Shown here piece after piece: positions 17,599 through 26,532 of a stretch of DNA of 40,093 bases. The notes beneath the pieces are model-generated. The model searched no databases, was not told where the DNA came from, and saw nothing but the letters and a program-made list of their open reading frames with translations. The stretch's first letter is position 1; every line of letters begins with the position of its first letter. The translations under genes were made by a program, and so were the position numbers. Source of the DNA: Chloroflexota bacterium (GTDB taxonomy: Bacteria > Chloroflexota > UBA6077 > FW602-bin22 > JACPRP01); the NCBI GenBank assembly GCA_016189905.1, contig JACPRP010000064.1, forward strand, positions 1 through 40,093. Reading direction: 5' to 3'.

Positions 17599-18372
17599 TC
17601 ATTGGCGTGCCGCGTCGCGCCGAGGCAGCGCGACAGGATTGTCACAAACCGGGTGGAGAACGCATCCGTCGCATTTCGGCCGCTGGGCTTTACATACGCG
17701 TCGGCCATGGGCGATCACGTTTATATGAAACGCGTAGACCTGCTCTGGCTGAAGCAGCCCCTCGATGTACTCGTGCGCGGCCTCGACGGAAACCTTCGGT
17801 TGCACCAGCCCCGTCCGCTGGCTGACCCTAAAGACGTGGGTATCCACGGGCAGGACGGGTTTGCCCAACGAGAACAGGAGCACGCAAGCCACCGTTTTCG
17901 GGCCAACTCCCCCGAGTGACCGAAGCCAGGACTTCGCCTCCACGACGTCCAGACTGCGCAGGAAATCTAAGCTCAAGCTGCCGTTTCGCTCGTAGATGCT
18001 CCGGAGGATGTCTTTGATGCGTCTCGCCTTGATGTTAGATAACCCTGCCGATTTAATGGTCTGCGCGATCTCTTCGACCGGCGCGTCGCGGACCGCTTCC
18101 CAGCCATCGAACGAAGCGATCAACTGTTGAAATGCTCGCCCACTATTTATGTCGCTCGTGTTCTGCGTCAGCACTGTCAAAATCAACTGGCTCATGGGGT
18201 TGTGATGTTGCCGCCAAGCCGGAGTGCCGTACCCAGCCAGCAGCAAACCGTATATCCGCTGGGCTTTTCGTCGCGCCGCTTCTCTTGCGCTCTCGTTCGA
18301 TGTACTACACTCGGCGGGTGAGCCAGTGAATAGGCGTCGATGTGTGCTATCCCGGTCAGTGACATTCGACAT
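17599..18372 (-). CDS. nth: Endonuclease III-like DNA glycosylase with iron-sulfur cluster
   Basis: A 257-residue base-excision repair enzyme of the HhH-GPD superfamily that removes damaged pyrimidines and can nick the abasic site. It shows the helix-hairpin-helix LGGVGPKTVACVLLF with the catalytic Lys, VDTHVFRV with the catalytic Asp, and a C-terminal four-cysteine cluster spaced C-x6-C-x2-C-x5-C (CKAQRPKC to CVLHPVC). The N-terminal 60 residues are longer and more charged than in E. coli Nth. ATG 18372 is chosen because GGAG lies five bases upstream. The open frame to 18618 runs through repeat-like DNA. It is divergent from pcrA, another repair gene. Confidence 0.88.
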   Translation of the reverse strand: MSNVTDRDSTHRRLFTGSPAECSTSNESAREAARRKAQRIYGLLLAGYGTPAWRQHHNPMSQLILTVLTQNTSDINSGRAFQQLIASFDGWEAVRDAPVEEIAQTIKSAGLSNIKARRIKDILRSIYERNGSLSLDFLRSLDVVEAKSWLRSLGGVGPKTVACVLLFSLGKPVLPVDTHVFRVSQRTGLVQPKVSVEAAHEYIEGLLQPEQVYAFHINVIAHGRRVCKAQRPKCDGCVLHPVCDNPVALPRRDAARQ

Positions 18373-18410
18373 AACATCTCCAGTAGAATTGGTTGCGTGT
18401 CCCGTGAGTC

Positions 18411-18440
18411 TTCTTACCATTGACCGTGGAGACGTGTCAA
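18411..18440 (-). promoter_or_regulatory. Possible promoter of the endonuclease gene
   Basis: On the minus strand a perfect TTGACA (18440-18435) is followed after 18 bases by TAAGAA (18416-18411), a poor -10. The leader to the ATG at 18372 would be about 32 bases. The -35 is persuasive and the -10 is not. Confidence 0.4.
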
Positions 18441-18470
18441 GTATTGTCTTGGCTTCCAACACGAACTTAC

Positions 18471-18505
18471 TTGAACCGCAAAGGGCGCAATAGCGCAAAG
18501 GAAAT
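18471..18505. repeat. Fragment of GCAAAGGGCGCAA-type intergenic repeat
   Basis: The sequence TTGAACCGCAAAGGGCGCAA followed by TAGCGCAAAGGAAA has the internal GCGCAAAGG repetition typical of short dispersed repeats in bacterial gaps. Only one copy is in the window. It lies in the gap of about 300 bases between the endonuclease gene and pcrA, which otherwise holds the two promoters described here. Confidence 0.35.
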
Positions 18506-18619
18506 ATGAGAGAATCGTTGTATGCTTTACGTTCTTCGTCCTTCTGCAGAAGGATGGTAAACGTCCCTGTGCCAGGAACTATGTTAGCAAGAGCCGTGCC
18601 AGGCGCTGGCCAATTCACG

Positions 18620-18649
18620 TTGAAACGAGCAGGGTTGCAATGGTATAAT
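18620..18649 (+). promoter_or_regulatory. Strong promoter of the pcrA/uvrD gene
   Basis: TTGAAA (18620-18625), 18 bases, then TATAAT (18644-18649), with TG at 18641-18642 giving an extended -10. Transcription would start near 18656, 18 bases before the helicase ATG. Confidence 0.8.
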
Positions 18650-18673
18650 CGGCCAATAAACTAAGGGGCTTGA

Positions 18674-20992
18674 ATGGAAATCATAGACGGTCTAAACCCG
18701 GAACAGCGCCGTGCTGTCGAGTATGTCGCTGGTCCTCTTCTGATTCTGGCTGGGCCTGGCTCTGGCAAGACTAGAGTTATCACCCATCGCATCGCGTATC
18801 TGCTCGACGTTTGTGGTGTGAATCCGTACAATATGCTGGCGGTAACGTTCACCAACAAAGCGGCGCGAGAAATGGTGGAGCGTCTGAGGACGCTTTGCCC
18901 GTCCGACGTCGAGCGATTAACTGTTGGCACCTTTCACGCCTTTTGCGCACGGTTGCTGCGGCGGGAGGCGGCAGCAATCGGTTTGGACAGCCACTTTATT
19001 ATATATGACGATGATGACCAGTTCAGCCTCGTGCGCAAGGTGCTCAAGGACCTGGATATTGATGAGAAATCCCACTCGCCACGCGCCCTGCTGAGCGGCA
19101 TTTCCGCCGCGAAAAGCAATCTGCTCTCACCGATGCACTTCGCCGAGCATGCGACGAATTATCGCGACGATGTGGTGCTGCGCGTCTATCGTCGTTATCA
19201 GGAAATGCTGGCGGAAAATAACGGGCTCGATTTCGACGACCTTTTGATGACAACCGTCAGGCTCTTCCGTGAGCGTCCCGACGTCCTGGAGAAGTACCAG
19301 TCGCGATATGAGCACCTACTAGTGGACGAGTTCCAGGATACCAATGTGGCTCAGTATGCGTTGGTCAAGCTTCTCGGGGCGAAACATCGCAAGGTCTGCG
19401 TCGTGGGCGACGAGGATCAGTCGATCTATAGCTGGCGTCAGGCAGACATTCGCAATATCCAGAACTTCGAGATCGATTTTCCCGAAGCCAAGACGGTGTT
19501 GCTTGAACAGAACTACCGCTCGACGAAGACGATTCTGAGCGCTGCCAGGTGCGTGATCGCGGCGAACTCGATGCGCAAGAAGAAGCATCTGTGGACGGAA
19601 AACGCCGATGGTCTTCCTATAGTGTTGTTCGAAGCCTACAATGAGGAAGAAGAGGCGAACTACGTCGCCAGTGAGATAACCCGGGTGGTGGCTAGTGAGC
19701 GCTATCGGTACGGGGACTGCGCCGTGATGTACCGTGCGAACGCCCAGTCGCGGGCGTTGGAGCGCATCTTCTCGCTGCGCAAGCTGCCGCACAAGCTCGT
19801 GGGGATGCGGTTTTATCAGCGCAAAGAGATAAAGGACGTGATCGCGTATCTGAGGGTCATCTTCAATCCTTATGATACGGTCAGTCTCAACCGCATTATC
19901 AACGTTCCCAACCGTGGACTGGGCAGCCGAACCCTGGCTGGGCTGGATCGTTGGTGCAACGAGCTTGGGTTGGCGAAATGGGATGGCTTGCGTCTTTTGC
20001 GGGGCGATCGAGTCGCCGGTGTCGGCGCCACGCGGGCTATGGGAGGCGCGAGCCCATTCAATGCGCGGGCCAAACAGCTTCTGCTCAATCTCCTGACGAT
20101 GTTCGAGACGTTCATCGCTGAAAGCGACAATCTGAATCTCCAGGAACTTCTCGAGCTCGTGCTCTTGAAATCGGGCTACGTCGATTTCCTTCAGAATGGG
20201 GCAGAGGGTGAGGAACGATGGCAGAACGTGAGGGAGCTGTTTACGGTCGCTCGGGAGTACGCCCAACTCAAGCCGCAGGCTGGGCTGGAGGCGTTCCTCG
20301 AGGACGCGGCGCTGGCCACCGATGCCGATGAATACGATGACAGCCAGGATGCTGTGACGCTGATCACGCTTCACGGTGCGAAGGGGCTCGAGTTCTCGGT
20401 GGTGTTTATCGTCGGAATGGAGGAGGGCCTCTGCCCTCACTCCAGGTCGCTGGACGATCCCGATCGAATGGAGGAGGAGCGGCGGCTCTGCTACGTGGGC
20501 ATGACCCGGGCCAAGGAGCGGCTTTACCTGATTCACACTACACAGAGGTCGATTTACGGAGCGGCTAGCGCGAATACACCTTCTCGCTTCCTCGCCGATA
20601 TTCCGCCCGAATTGATCAAGGAGTCACGCCTCCGCCAAAGCCACTCAGCATCGCGAGTAACGGCGATCGGGGGCCCGTCGCCGCGCACACCGCGAGCCAC
20701 GACGGCCGGGGGCTCAGCACTGCACCAGTCGCGAGCTATTTCACGAGTTACCCCGCCTGCGGTCGTCGAGAGAGCGGAACAGCAGAGGCCAAAGGTAAAG
20801 CTGCCGAGTGAGCCGGTTTTCAAGCCCGGCGATAGGGTGAAGCATCCCAAGTTCGGCGAGGGCATCGTCGTGGGGATGAATATCGTCTCCGACGACCAGG
20901 AAGTATCGATCGCCTTCGCCGGCGTTGGAGTGAAGAAGCTGTCGCTGAGCTTCGCTCCGCTCGAACGGATGGAACCTCCTGGCGGTTCGTGA
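18674..20992 (+). CDS. pcrA: UvrD/PcrA-type superfamily 1 DNA helicase
   Basis: A 772-residue 3'-5' helicase for nucleotide-excision and mismatch repair and for removing stalled complexes. Motif I is AGPGSGKTR (Lys32), motif Ia AVTFTNKAA, motif II DEFQDTN (218-224), motif III GDEDQSIYSWRQA, motif IV QNYRS, then VTLITLHGAKGLEF and the VGMTRAKERL motif near the end of the core. The C-terminal 50 residues (FKPGDRVKHPKFGEGIVVGM, then VGVKKLSLSFAPLERM) form the Tudor-like domain by which PcrA binds RNA polymerase, so PcrA is a better name than Rep. A linker rich in Ser, Arg and Pro precedes it. AAGGGG stands seven bases before the ATG. The stop lies three bases before a dispersed repeat. Confidence 0.93.
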   Translation: MEIIDGLNPEQRRAVEYVAGPLLILAGPGSGKTRVITHRIAYLLDVCGVNPYNMLAVTFTNKAAREMVERLRTLCPSDVERLTVGTFHAFCARLLRREAAAIGLDSHFIIYDDDDQFSLVRKVLKDLDIDEKSHSPRALLSGISAAKSNLLSPMHFAEHATNYRDDVVLRVYRRYQEMLAENNGLDFDDLLMTTVRLFRERPDVLEKYQSRYEHLLVDEFQDTNVAQYALVKLLGAKHRKVCVVGDEDQSIYSWRQADIRNIQNFEIDFPEAKTVLLEQNYRSTKTILSAARCVIAANSMRKKKHLWTENADGLPIVLFEAYNEEEEANYVASEITRVVASERYRYGDCAVMYRANAQSRALERIFSLRKLPHKLVGMRFYQRKEIKDVIAYLRVIFNPYDTVSLNRIINVPNRGLGSRTLAGLDRWCNELGLAKWDGLRLLRGDRVAGVGATRAMGGASPFNARAKQLLLNLLTMFETFIAESDNLNLQELLELVLLKSGYVDFLQNGAEGEERWQNVRELFTVAREYAQLKPQAGLEAFLEDAALATDADEYDDSQDAVTLITLHGAKGLEFSVVFIVGMEEGLCPHSRSLDDPDRMEEERRLCYVGMTRAKERLYLIHTTQRSIYGAASANTPSRFLADIPPELIKESRLRQSHSASRVTAIGGPSPRTPRATTAGGSALHQSRAISRVTPPAVVERAEQQRPKVKLPSEPVFKPGDRVKHPKFGEGIVVGMNIVSDDQEVSIAFAGVGVKKLSLSFAPLERMEPPGGS

Positions 20993-20994
20993 TT

Positions 20995-21149
20995 CCGGAG
21001 ACACGGAGAATCCTTGTAGGGTAGGCTTGGAGAAGCTTCCTTTGGTAATAGAGGAGGGGCGCGTTGGAGGCACCGAGGCACGGAGGCACGGAGAGTTTTT
21101 GGGGGGTCTGCTTGGCGAGGCTTTCTTTGATGATAGGTGGGAGCGTTCG
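20995..21149 (+). repeat. Dispersed GGCACGGAG repeat, copy B
   Basis: Two consecutive units are present. The first (from CCGGAGACACGGAG at 20995) has GTAGGGTAGGCTTGGAGAAG and GAGGAGGGGCGCG. The second (from 21066) has GGCACCGAGGCACGGAGG, then GGTCTGCTTGGCGAGGC and TGATGATAGGTGGGAGCG. The likeness to the copy at 9341-9467 is clear over most of each unit. It begins three bases after the helicase stop codon. Confidence 0.8.
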
Positions 21150-21159
21150 AATTATGGTC

Positions 21160-21195
21160 CCTGCGAGAGCGCGGCCCGGGCCGCGCTCTCGCAGG
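21160..21195. repeat. 36-bp perfect palindrome
   Basis: The 18 bases at 21160-21177 (CCTGCGAGAGCGCGGCCC) are followed at once by their exact reverse complement (21178-21195) with no loop. It could form a cruciform or a strong hairpin in RNA. No T-run follows on either strand, so it is not a standard terminator, although it sits between two converging genes. Confidence 0.9.
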
Positions 21196-21221
21196 CTGGA
21201 GGGGTGAAAGCACCCCTCCAG
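21196..21221. repeat. 11-bp stem hairpin adjoining the palindrome
   Basis: CTGGAGGGGTG (21196-21206) and CACCCCTCCAG (21211-21221) are perfect reverse complements with loop AAAG. It directly abuts the 36-bp palindrome, so the pair forms a two-hairpin element. T-runs are absent. Confidence 0.85.
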
Positions 21222-21306
21222 GTTGAGGTGTCATACGATCGCCGTTCTGGTGGGGCAAAGCATTCGCGCCCTTGCTACAGGTGGCTACGTCCGAATGCGG
21301 CTTTCC

Positions 21307-21410
21307 TCTATCATTCTTTCCTCTATCACTAAAGAAAGCTTCGCCAAGCCTACCCTACAAAACTCTCAGTGTCTCCGTGCCTCCGTGTTGAACGCGCCCC
21401 CGCCCCCATC
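21307..21410 (-). repeat. Dispersed GGCACGGAG repeat, copy C (inverted)
   Basis: Read on the minus strand this gives GGGGCGCGTTCAACACGGAG, then GGCACGGAGACACTGAGAG, TTTTGTAGGGTAGGCTTGGC, GAAGCTTTCTTTAGTGATAG and GAGGAAAG. It is the same element as copies A and B in the opposite direction. Copies B and C are thus an inverted pair on either side of the two palindromes. Within 20993-21488 no gene is credible. Confidence 0.8.
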
Positions 21411-21488
21411 GCGCGAATGCTTTGTCCTGCTCGGAGGGCGAGACCTCGCTATCGGCGACGGATCGGCGCTATCTCCAGACGCGTCGAG

Positions 21489-21890
21489 TTAGCGCTTCGT
21501 GTACTGCGGCGCCTTACGAGCGCGCTTGAGGCCGTACTTCTTGCGCTCCTTCATGCGCGGGTCGCGCGTCAGCAACCCCGCTTTCCTGAGCACCGGACGT
21601 GATTCCTCGGCGGCGACCGACAGCGCTCGCGCTATGCCGTGCCGAATTGCCCCTGCCTGGCCAGCCATACCGCCCCCGGCCACCTTGGCAATGACCGTGA
21701 ACCTGTTCAACGTGTTCGTCAGGCGGAGTGGCTCTAAGATTTGGGTCTGCAGCGCTGGACGAGCAAATAGGTCTTGCACCGGCTTGCCGTTGATGAGCAC
21801 CTGACCCGCGCCGGGGTGTAGCTGCACGCGCGCGATCGATGTCTTTCTTCTCCCGGTACCATAGAAATAATTCTTGTTGGTTATTGGCAT
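21489..21890 (-). CDS. rpsI: 30S ribosomal protein S9
   Basis: A 133-residue small-subunit protein whose C-terminal tail reaches the P-site tRNA. The family signature is complete: [12 protein letters not shown] near the start, [22 protein letters not shown] in the middle, and the end [17 protein letters not shown], whose last Lys-Arg contacts tRNA. It is the last gene of the ribosomal series and follows rplM by about 55 bases, the usual rplM-rpsI pair. I saw no clear terminator before the repeat block downstream. Confidence 0.97.
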   Translation of the reverse strand: MPITNKNYFYGTGRRKTSIARVQLHPGAGQVLINGKPVQDLFARPALQTQILEPLRLTNTLNRFTVIAKVAGGGMAGQAGAIRHGIARALSVAAEESRPVLRKAGLLTRDPRMKERKKYGLKRARKAPQYTKR

Positions 21891-21946
21891 TTGGTTCCTC
21901 CACAGAGCGAGCTAAGCCTGCCAGGGCGCCTGGCCGGGCAAGCTCA

Positions 21947-22387
21947 CTAATCCTTCTCCTCCAGTGTCTCTTGTCCTCTTATCTGTGCCTCGTGTGGATG
22001 CGTAGCTCCGGCATAGACCTTGAGCTTGCACAGCATGGCCTTGCCAAGCGCATTGTGTGGAAGCATGCCTTTCACGGCGTGTTCGATCACTCGGGTTGGA
22101 TGCTTCCCGAGCACTTGGCGCAGCGATTGGGTTTTCAACCCGCCCGGATAGCCCGAATGCCGGTAATACATCTTGTCTTCGAGCTTCTTGCCGGTCACCC
22201 TGACCTTCTCGGCGTTGATGACGATCACGAAATCGCCCACGTCCAGGTGCGGGCTGTAAATTGGCTTATGCTTGCCCTTGAGCGTCTGGGCGATGCGTGA
22301 AGCCAAGCGACCCAGTGTCTCGCCCGATGCGTCGATAACTACCCATCGGCGCTGAACCTCTGACGCTCTTACCGTGTGTGTTCTCAT
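21947..22387 (-). CDS. rplM: 50S ribosomal protein L13
   Basis: A 146-residue early-assembly protein of the large subunit. Recognised by [19 protein letters not shown], the segment [31 protein letters not shown] and the motif [15 protein letters not shown]. Length and order agree with the family. The ATG has TAGGAG about 10 bases upstream. It forms a pair with rpsI, and a small GC hairpin (about 21920-21934) stands between the two genes. Its place after truA is common in this type of extended alpha operon. Confidence 0.97.
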   Translation of the reverse strand: MRTHTVRASEVQRRWVVIDASGETLGRLASRIAQTLKGKHKPIYSPHLDVGDFVIVINAEKVRVTGKKLEDKMYYRHSGYPGGLKTQSLRQVLGKHPTRVIEHAVKGMLPHNALGKAMLCKLKVYAGATHPHEAQIRGQETLEEKD

Positions 22388-22419
22388 TATAATCTAACTC
22401 CTACGTTGTTGGATGTGCA

Positions 22420-23154
22420 CTAATAGCTTGCACTCATAAAGCAAAGGCCCTTTGCCGGAGCCGTGGGGCCGGCCAGCCGTCTATCACGGGCAAGCATAAT
22501 CTCGTGAAATCCGCGGGCGTCGATCTTTCCAGTTCCCACCCAGATTAAAGTTCCGACGATGCCTCGCACCATCTGTGGTAGAAACCCGTTGGCTTCGATA
22601 TAGAAGTACAGCCAGTCGCCCTCTCTTTTCCAGGTGGCGCTCATTACCGTTCGAGTTGTGCCTGTCGTCGTCGTGCCAACTCTGGAGAACGACGCGTAGT
22701 CGCGCGTACCCACGAGCGAGCAGCTAGCATCTTGCATTGCGTCCAGGTCAAGTCGCCGGCGGTAATGATGTGCAAACGCTCGCGCCAGGGCTGAAGGAGC
22801 CTCTCGGTTGATTATAGAATACCGATATTCGCGGCTCTTGGCGCTGAACCTGGCGTGAAACTCCGGCCCGGCCACGGCGCAATGCTTGACGGCGATATCG
22901 TCGGGTAAGACTGCGTTCAGTGCCCGCAGCAACGTTTGCTCGGCCAGGATTGAATGACTCTTGAAATTCACCACCTGGCCAACGGCGTGTACCCCCGCGT
23001 CGGTGCGCCCTGCCCCAGACACTCGGGACCGCTCGCCGGTGATCAGGAACACAGCTCGTTCAAGCTCATCCTGGATTGTGCTCAGGCCCGGCTGTGTCTG
23101 AAAACCGTGATAGGCTGTCCCGTCATACTCGACGATTAGCAGCACGTTATGCAT
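22420..23154 (-). CDS. truA: tRNA pseudouridine(38-40) synthase TruA
   Basis: A 244-residue enzyme converting uridines 38-40 of the tRNA anticodon arm to pseudouridine. The catalytic Asp52 lies in GAGRTDAGVHA. Other family blocks are VEYDGTAYHGFQTQPG at the start, YRYSIINREAPS, and GFLPQMVRGIVGTLIWVG near the end. ATG 23154 is chosen because the family begins directly with this strand; the open frame extends to 23175 with no better start. The ribosome site is weak, which suggests translation coupled to or dependent on rplQ upstream. It is commonly located between rplQ and rplM. Confidence 0.95.
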   Translation of the reverse strand: MHNVLLIVEYDGTAYHGFQTQPGLSTIQDELERAVFLITGERSRVSGAGRTDAGVHAVGQVVNFKSHSILAEQTLLRALNAVLPDDIAVKHCAVAGPEFHARFSAKSREYRYSIINREAPSALARAFAHHYRRRLDLDAMQDASCSLVGTRDYASFSRVGTTTTGTTRTVMSATWKREGDWLYFYIEANGFLPQMVRGIVGTLIWVGTGKIDARGFHEIMLARDRRLAGPTAPAKGLCFMSASY

Positions 23155-23205
23155 TGGCACAGCGAATGGTGGCAATCGTCACCGCGATCAGGGCAATAAA
23201 TTGCG

Positions 23206-23559
23206 CTATTCGACTAGCTCGATTCGTGCCATCGGTGCAGCGTCGCCCTGGCGAAAGCCGGTTTTCACGATGCGCGTATAGCCGCCGGCACGTTCTGCAT
23301 ATCGAGGTCCTATCACCATAAACAACTTGTCAACGATTTTTGGATCAAAGACATACGCTAGCGCCTGGCGCCGTGCGTGCAAATCTCCCCGCTTGCCAAG
23401 TGTGATCAGTTTTTCGGCTTCCGCCTGAATCGATTTAGCCTTGGGAAGCGTAGTGGTGATCTTCTCGTAACGGAATAGCGCGGTAACGAGACTGCGAAAT
23501 AGCGCTATCCTTTGATCAGTTGGCCGCCCGAGCTTGCGTCCGGCAACTCCGTGCCTCAT
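23206..23559 (-). CDS. rplQ: 50S ribosomal protein L17
   Basis: A 117-residue large-subunit protein near the exit-tunnel end. It begins [20 protein letters not shown] and has the conserved [27 protein letters not shown] block. Its ATG overlaps the TGA of rpoA by four bases (ATGA), so its translation is coupled to rpoA. This is the classical end of the alpha operon. Confidence 0.97.
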   Translation of the reverse strand: MRHGVAGRKLGRPTDQRIALFRSLVTALFRYEKITTTLPKAKSIQAEAEKLITLGKRGDLHARRQALAYVFDPKIVDKLFMVIGPRYAERAGGYTRIVKTGFRQGDAAPMARIELVE

Positions 23560-24746
23560 CGCCGTTTCCTCCTACGAGGTCTTTCCTCTTCCTCTTCTTC
23601 ATCATAATCTTCGTCGTAGTCGTAGTCCGGTGTGTAGGTTGTCTCCTCCGCCGCCGGTTCCTCGTGCTCGACTTCGTCTTCCTCTTCTTCCTCTTCTTCT
23701 TCCTCTTCCTCTTCTTCCTCTTCTTCGGTTAGTTCCTCTCGTTCCTGTTCTTCTTCGGCCTCGGTCTCGGCTTCACCTGCCTCTTCGCCGGCGGTGGAAT
23801 GGGTCGCCGCCAGGCGCGACCCTTCGATGAAGCCCCGTTGTTCGAGCTTCTCGCGAAGCTCCTCGAGCGACTTCCTGCCAAAGTTGCGGACGCCAAGGAG
23901 ATCGTCCTCACTCATTTCGAGAACCTGGCCTACCTTGGTAATCCCCGCGCGCTTCAAGCAGTTGTAGGCGCGGACGGAAAGATCGAGATCCTCGATGGGG
24001 GTATCGTAGACCTTTGAGGGGATCGTGGTCAGCGCGAACGTCTGCTTCTCCACGCGCGCGGACGGTTTCGCCGCTAGATCGAGCAGCAGGTTAAGATGCC
24101 GAACGAGGACTTCGGCACTCTGCGAGAGAGCATCGCCGGGGGTAATTGTCCCGTCCGTCGTGATCTCCAGAATCAGGCGATCGTAGTCCGTCACCTGCCC
24201 GACGCGAGTGTGCTCGATCGAGAAGTTGACTTTTTGAATGGGTGTGTAAACGGAATCAACCGGAATTACGCCAATCGGCAGGCCATCGCGATGGTCGGAC
24301 GGCACATAGCCTTTGCCTTTCTCAACAGTCATTTCGATGTTCAGCTTCGCATCAGGCGAGTCCAGCGTGGCGATGTGTAGTTCTGGGTTAACGATCTCGA
24401 CCTCCGGCGGGCAAACGATGTCTGCCGCCGATAGCTGTCCGGCGCCGCTGGCTTGAAGGACCATTTGCGTTGGGCGTTCGGAATGCAACCGAAGCCTGAG
24501 TTGCTTAAGATTCAAGATCAGCTCGGTGGTATCTTCGCGAACGTTCTCGATGTCGGAGAACTCGTGGTAAACACCATCGATCTTGAGGGACGTCACAGCG
24601 GCTCCAGGCAGTGAAGAAAGGAGGACACGCCGCAATGCGTTGCCGAGCGTGACACCGAATCCGGGCTCCAACGGCTCTATTTGATACCGGCCATAGTTTT
24701 CAGAACTGGCCACTGCCGTGATTTTTGGTAAAATTATATCCAACAA
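23556..24746 (-). CDS. rpoA: RNA polymerase alpha subunit with long acidic tail
   Basis: The 396-residue alpha subunit dimerises to start polymerase assembly and touches promoter UP elements and activators. Residues 1-230 are the N-terminal domain ([20 protein letters not shown]). Residues about 245-310 are the DNA-binding C-terminal domain ([32 protein letters not shown]). The usual protein ends at about 315-330. Here residues 311-396 form an added tail rich in Glu, with 16 Glu in a row, a Tyr/Asp-rich stretch ([12 protein letters not shown]) and a basic end (RPRRRKRR). The start is one of two adjacent TTG codons about 10 bases after AAGGAGG. Confidence 0.96.
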   Translation of the reverse strand: MLDIILPKITAVASSENYGRYQIEPLEPGFGVTLGNALRRVLLSSLPGAAVTSLKIDGVYHEFSDIENVREDTTELILNLKQLRLRLHSERPTQMVLQASGAGQLSAADIVCPPEVEIVNPELHIATLDSPDAKLNIEMTVEKGKGYVPSDHRDGLPIGVIPVDSVYTPIQKVNFSIEHTRVGQVTDYDRLILEITTDGTITPGDALSQSAEVLVRHLNLLLDLAAKPSARVEKQTFALTTIPSKVYDTPIEDLDLSVRAYNCLKRAGITKVGQVLEMSEDDLLGVRNFGRKSLEELREKLEQRGFIEGSRLAATHSTAGEEAGEAETEAEEEQEREELTEEEEEEEEEEEEEEEEDEVEHEEPAAEETTYTPDYDYDEDYDEEEEEERPRRRKRR

Positions 24747-24885
24747 TTGGGGTCAGCCTCCTTAGTCCGAAAGTGGACGAATGGCGAATCGAACATAGCA
24801 TGTTGAAATGTGCCTGTCGTGTCTTGCCACAGTGTTCCGGTTTTCTGCATGTCCTCCACTTCGCACTTATATATCTAAACAGCGT

Positions 24886-25521
24886 CTATCTAGAGTAGTA
24901 TTCGACGATCAGTTGTTCGTTTAGCGACGCATCGATGTCGGCTCTGCTCGGTGCTGCTAGCGCGCGCCCTGACATTGATGCTGGATCTATACTGAGCCAT
25001 GAAGGTAAAGCCTTGTTGCCGACAGCCTCCACAGAGTCCTTGAGAAGTTCGAGTTTCCTGCTTCCCTCTCGCACGGCGATCACATCGCCGGGTTTCACCT
25101 GAAAGGAAGGGATGTCCGTTGCGCGGCCGTTGACCGCAAAATGCCCGTGTCGCACGAGCTGGCGCGCCTGACGACGAGAGTCCGCAAAGCCGAGTCGGAA
25201 GACGACATTGTCTAGCCGCGTCTCCAATAACTGGAGCAGGTTCTCGCCCGTGGCACCCGAGCGTCGATCTGCCACGGCAAACACCTTCCTGAACTGTCTT
25301 TCCAACAATCCGTAGATGTGCTTGGCCTTCTGTTTCTCACGAAGTTGCGTTCCGAATTCCGAGACCTTGCGCCGACGCTGCTGTTGATGTTGTCCTGGTG
25401 GATAGGGCCGCTTGTTGGGTTCCATGCCGCACTTCGCATTGAAGCAGCGTTCCCCCTTCAGCAAAAGCTTGGCCCCTTCACGTCGGCAGAGCTTACAAAC
25501 CGGGCCCGTGTATCTTGCCAT
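24886..25521 (-). CDS. rpsD: 30S ribosomal protein S4, zinc-binding form
   Basis: A 211-residue primary 16S rRNA-binding protein that starts assembly of the 5' domain and often represses its own operon. It begins [20 protein letters not shown] and has cysteines at 9, 12, 26 and 31, the zinc-ribbon form. The S4 RNA-binding domain includes [20 protein letters not shown] and [19 protein letters not shown]. The ATG stands only one base after AGGAGG, which is unusually close. A gap of 139 bases separates it from rpoA. Confidence 0.96.
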   Translation of the reverse strand: MARYTGPVCKLCRREGAKLLLKGERCFNAKCGMEPNKRPYPPGQHQQQRRRKVSEFGTQLREKQKAKHIYGLLERQFRKVFAVADRRSGATGENLLQLLETRLDNVVFRLGFADSRRQARQLVRHGHFAVNGRATDIPSFQVKPGDVIAVREGSRKLELLKDSVEAVGNKALPSWLSIDPASMSGRALAAPSRADIDASLNEQLIVEYYSR

Positions 25522-25533
25522 TCCTCCTCCTAA

Positions 25534-25932
25534 CTAAACCCTACGGCGCTTCGGCGGACGGCAGCCGTTGTGTGGTATTGGTGTGACGTCGGTGATACTG
25601 GTGATAGCAAGTCCAGCGGCTTGCAGCGACCTGATCGCCGCTTCGCGGCCAGATCCTGGGCCCTTGACAAGAATGTCGACCTGACGAACTCCGTGTTCCA
25701 TTGCTTTCTTTGCCGCTGTATCGGCAGCCATGCCAGCCGCAAACGGCGTGCTTTTGCGCGACCCTTTGAATCCGGCGCCGCCCGCGCTGGCCCAGGAGAT
25801 AACATTCCCGTTCGGGTCAGCTATCGTGACGATGGTATTGTTGAAAGTCGATTGGATGTAAGCTCGCCCTCTGGGAATCTGCTTCCGCTCACGCCTCTTA
25901 ACTCTCGTGACCTTTTTCTTCTTTTCTGCCAT
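25534..25932 (-). CDS. rpsK: 30S ribosomal protein S11
   Basis: A 132-residue platform protein near the Shine-Dalgarno helix. Recognised by [41 protein letters not shown] and the end [16 protein letters not shown]. The ATG at 25932 has AAGGAG six bases upstream; the longer frame to 25971 adds codons unlike the family. It lies between rpsM and rpsD in the normal alpha-operon order. Confidence 0.97.
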   Translation of the reverse strand: MAEKKKKVTRVKRRERKQIPRGRAYIQSTFNNTIVTIADPNGNVISWASAGGAGFKGSRKSTPFAAGMAADTAAKKAMEHGVRQVDILVKGPGSGREAAIRSLQAAGLAITSITDVTPIPHNGCRPPKRRRV

Positions 25933-26018
25933 ATAATCTCCTTTTAGTACACAACAGGAGGCGAGAAACACCCGCTAGAAAGTGGTAACTGCCTCCGATT
26001 CCTTCAGCATACACCGGT

Positions 26019-26402
26019 TTACTTCTTGGCCGAAGCCTTCCGTCGCCCAGCTACGGTCTTTCGCGGGCCTCGCCGTGTGCGCGCATTGGTGCGGGTTCGC
26101 TGCCCGCGCACAGGCAGTCCTCGGCGATGACGTAGACCACGGTAGCAGCCGATCTCAATCAGCCGCTTTATGTTGAGGTTGATTTCGCGGCGTAGATCGC
26201 CCTCTACCTTATACTCTCGGTCGATCAATTCCCTCAGGCGGCTGACCTCTTCCTCGGTAAGATCCCTTACGCGAGTGTCTGGGCTTATGCGGGTACGCGC
26301 CAGTATTTGGCGTGCTGTCGTGGGCCCGATGCCGTAGATGTAGCGCAGGGCAATCTCAACTCTTTTCTCTCTAGGGATGTCTACCCCAGCAATTCGCGCC
26401 AC
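26019..26402 (-). CDS. rpsM: 30S ribosomal protein S13
   Basis: A 127-residue head protein that bridges to the large subunit and contacts P-site tRNA by its basic tail. It begins [20 protein letters not shown] and shows [34 protein letters not shown] and [17 protein letters not shown]. The GTG start lies about six bases after GGAGGT. It follows rpmJ by 16 bases. Confidence 0.97.
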   Translation of the reverse strand: MARIAGVDIPREKRVEIALRYIYGIGPTTARQILARTRISPDTRVRDLTEEEVSRLRELIDREYKVEGDLRREINLNIKRLIEIGCYRGLRHRRGLPVRGQRTRTNARTRRGPRKTVAGRRKASAKK

Positions 26403-26418
26403 TAGTTACCTCCGTATA

Positions 26419-26532
26419 TTATCCTTGCTTCTGTTTGTGCTTCGGGTTCTGGCAAACAACGAGCACGGTGCCCCTCCGACGCACGATCTTGCATTTTTCA
26501 CAGCGAGCTTTGACTGATGCACGCACTTTCAT
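26419..26532 (-). CDS. rpmJ: 50S ribosomal protein L36
   Basis: A 37-residue zinc-ribbon protein at the base of the L7/L12 stalk region. It reads [37 protein letters not shown], with the three Cys and one His (C11, C14, C27, H32) that bind zinc in this family. The order infA-rpmJ-rpsM is universal in bacteria of this type. It is the first gene behind a strong internal promoter 187 bases upstream. Confidence 0.97.
   Translation of the reverse strand: MKVRASVKARCEKCKIVRRRGTVLVVCQNPKHKQKQG

Noticed and set aside
17568..17708. N-terminal extension of the M24 peptidase to 17708
   Set aside because: It overlaps the end of the endonuclease gene by 110 bases and the added residues do not resemble the family.
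18373..18618. N-terminal extension of the endonuclease to 18618
   Set aside because: The extra codons cross repeat-like DNA and a predicted promoter, while ATG 18372 has a ribosome site.
19319..20536. 405-codon open frame on the minus strand inside pcrA
   Set aside because: It lies opposite well-conserved helicase motifs and has no recognisable domain or ribosome site.
21160..21221. Palindromes as intrinsic terminators for pcrA and rpsI
   Set aside because: Neither strand has a T-run after the stems, so they are listed as repeats; termination there is still possible by other means.
24719..24746. TATAAT at the start of rpoA as a promoter
   Set aside because: It lies within the first rpoA codons and has no -35 at a proper distance.
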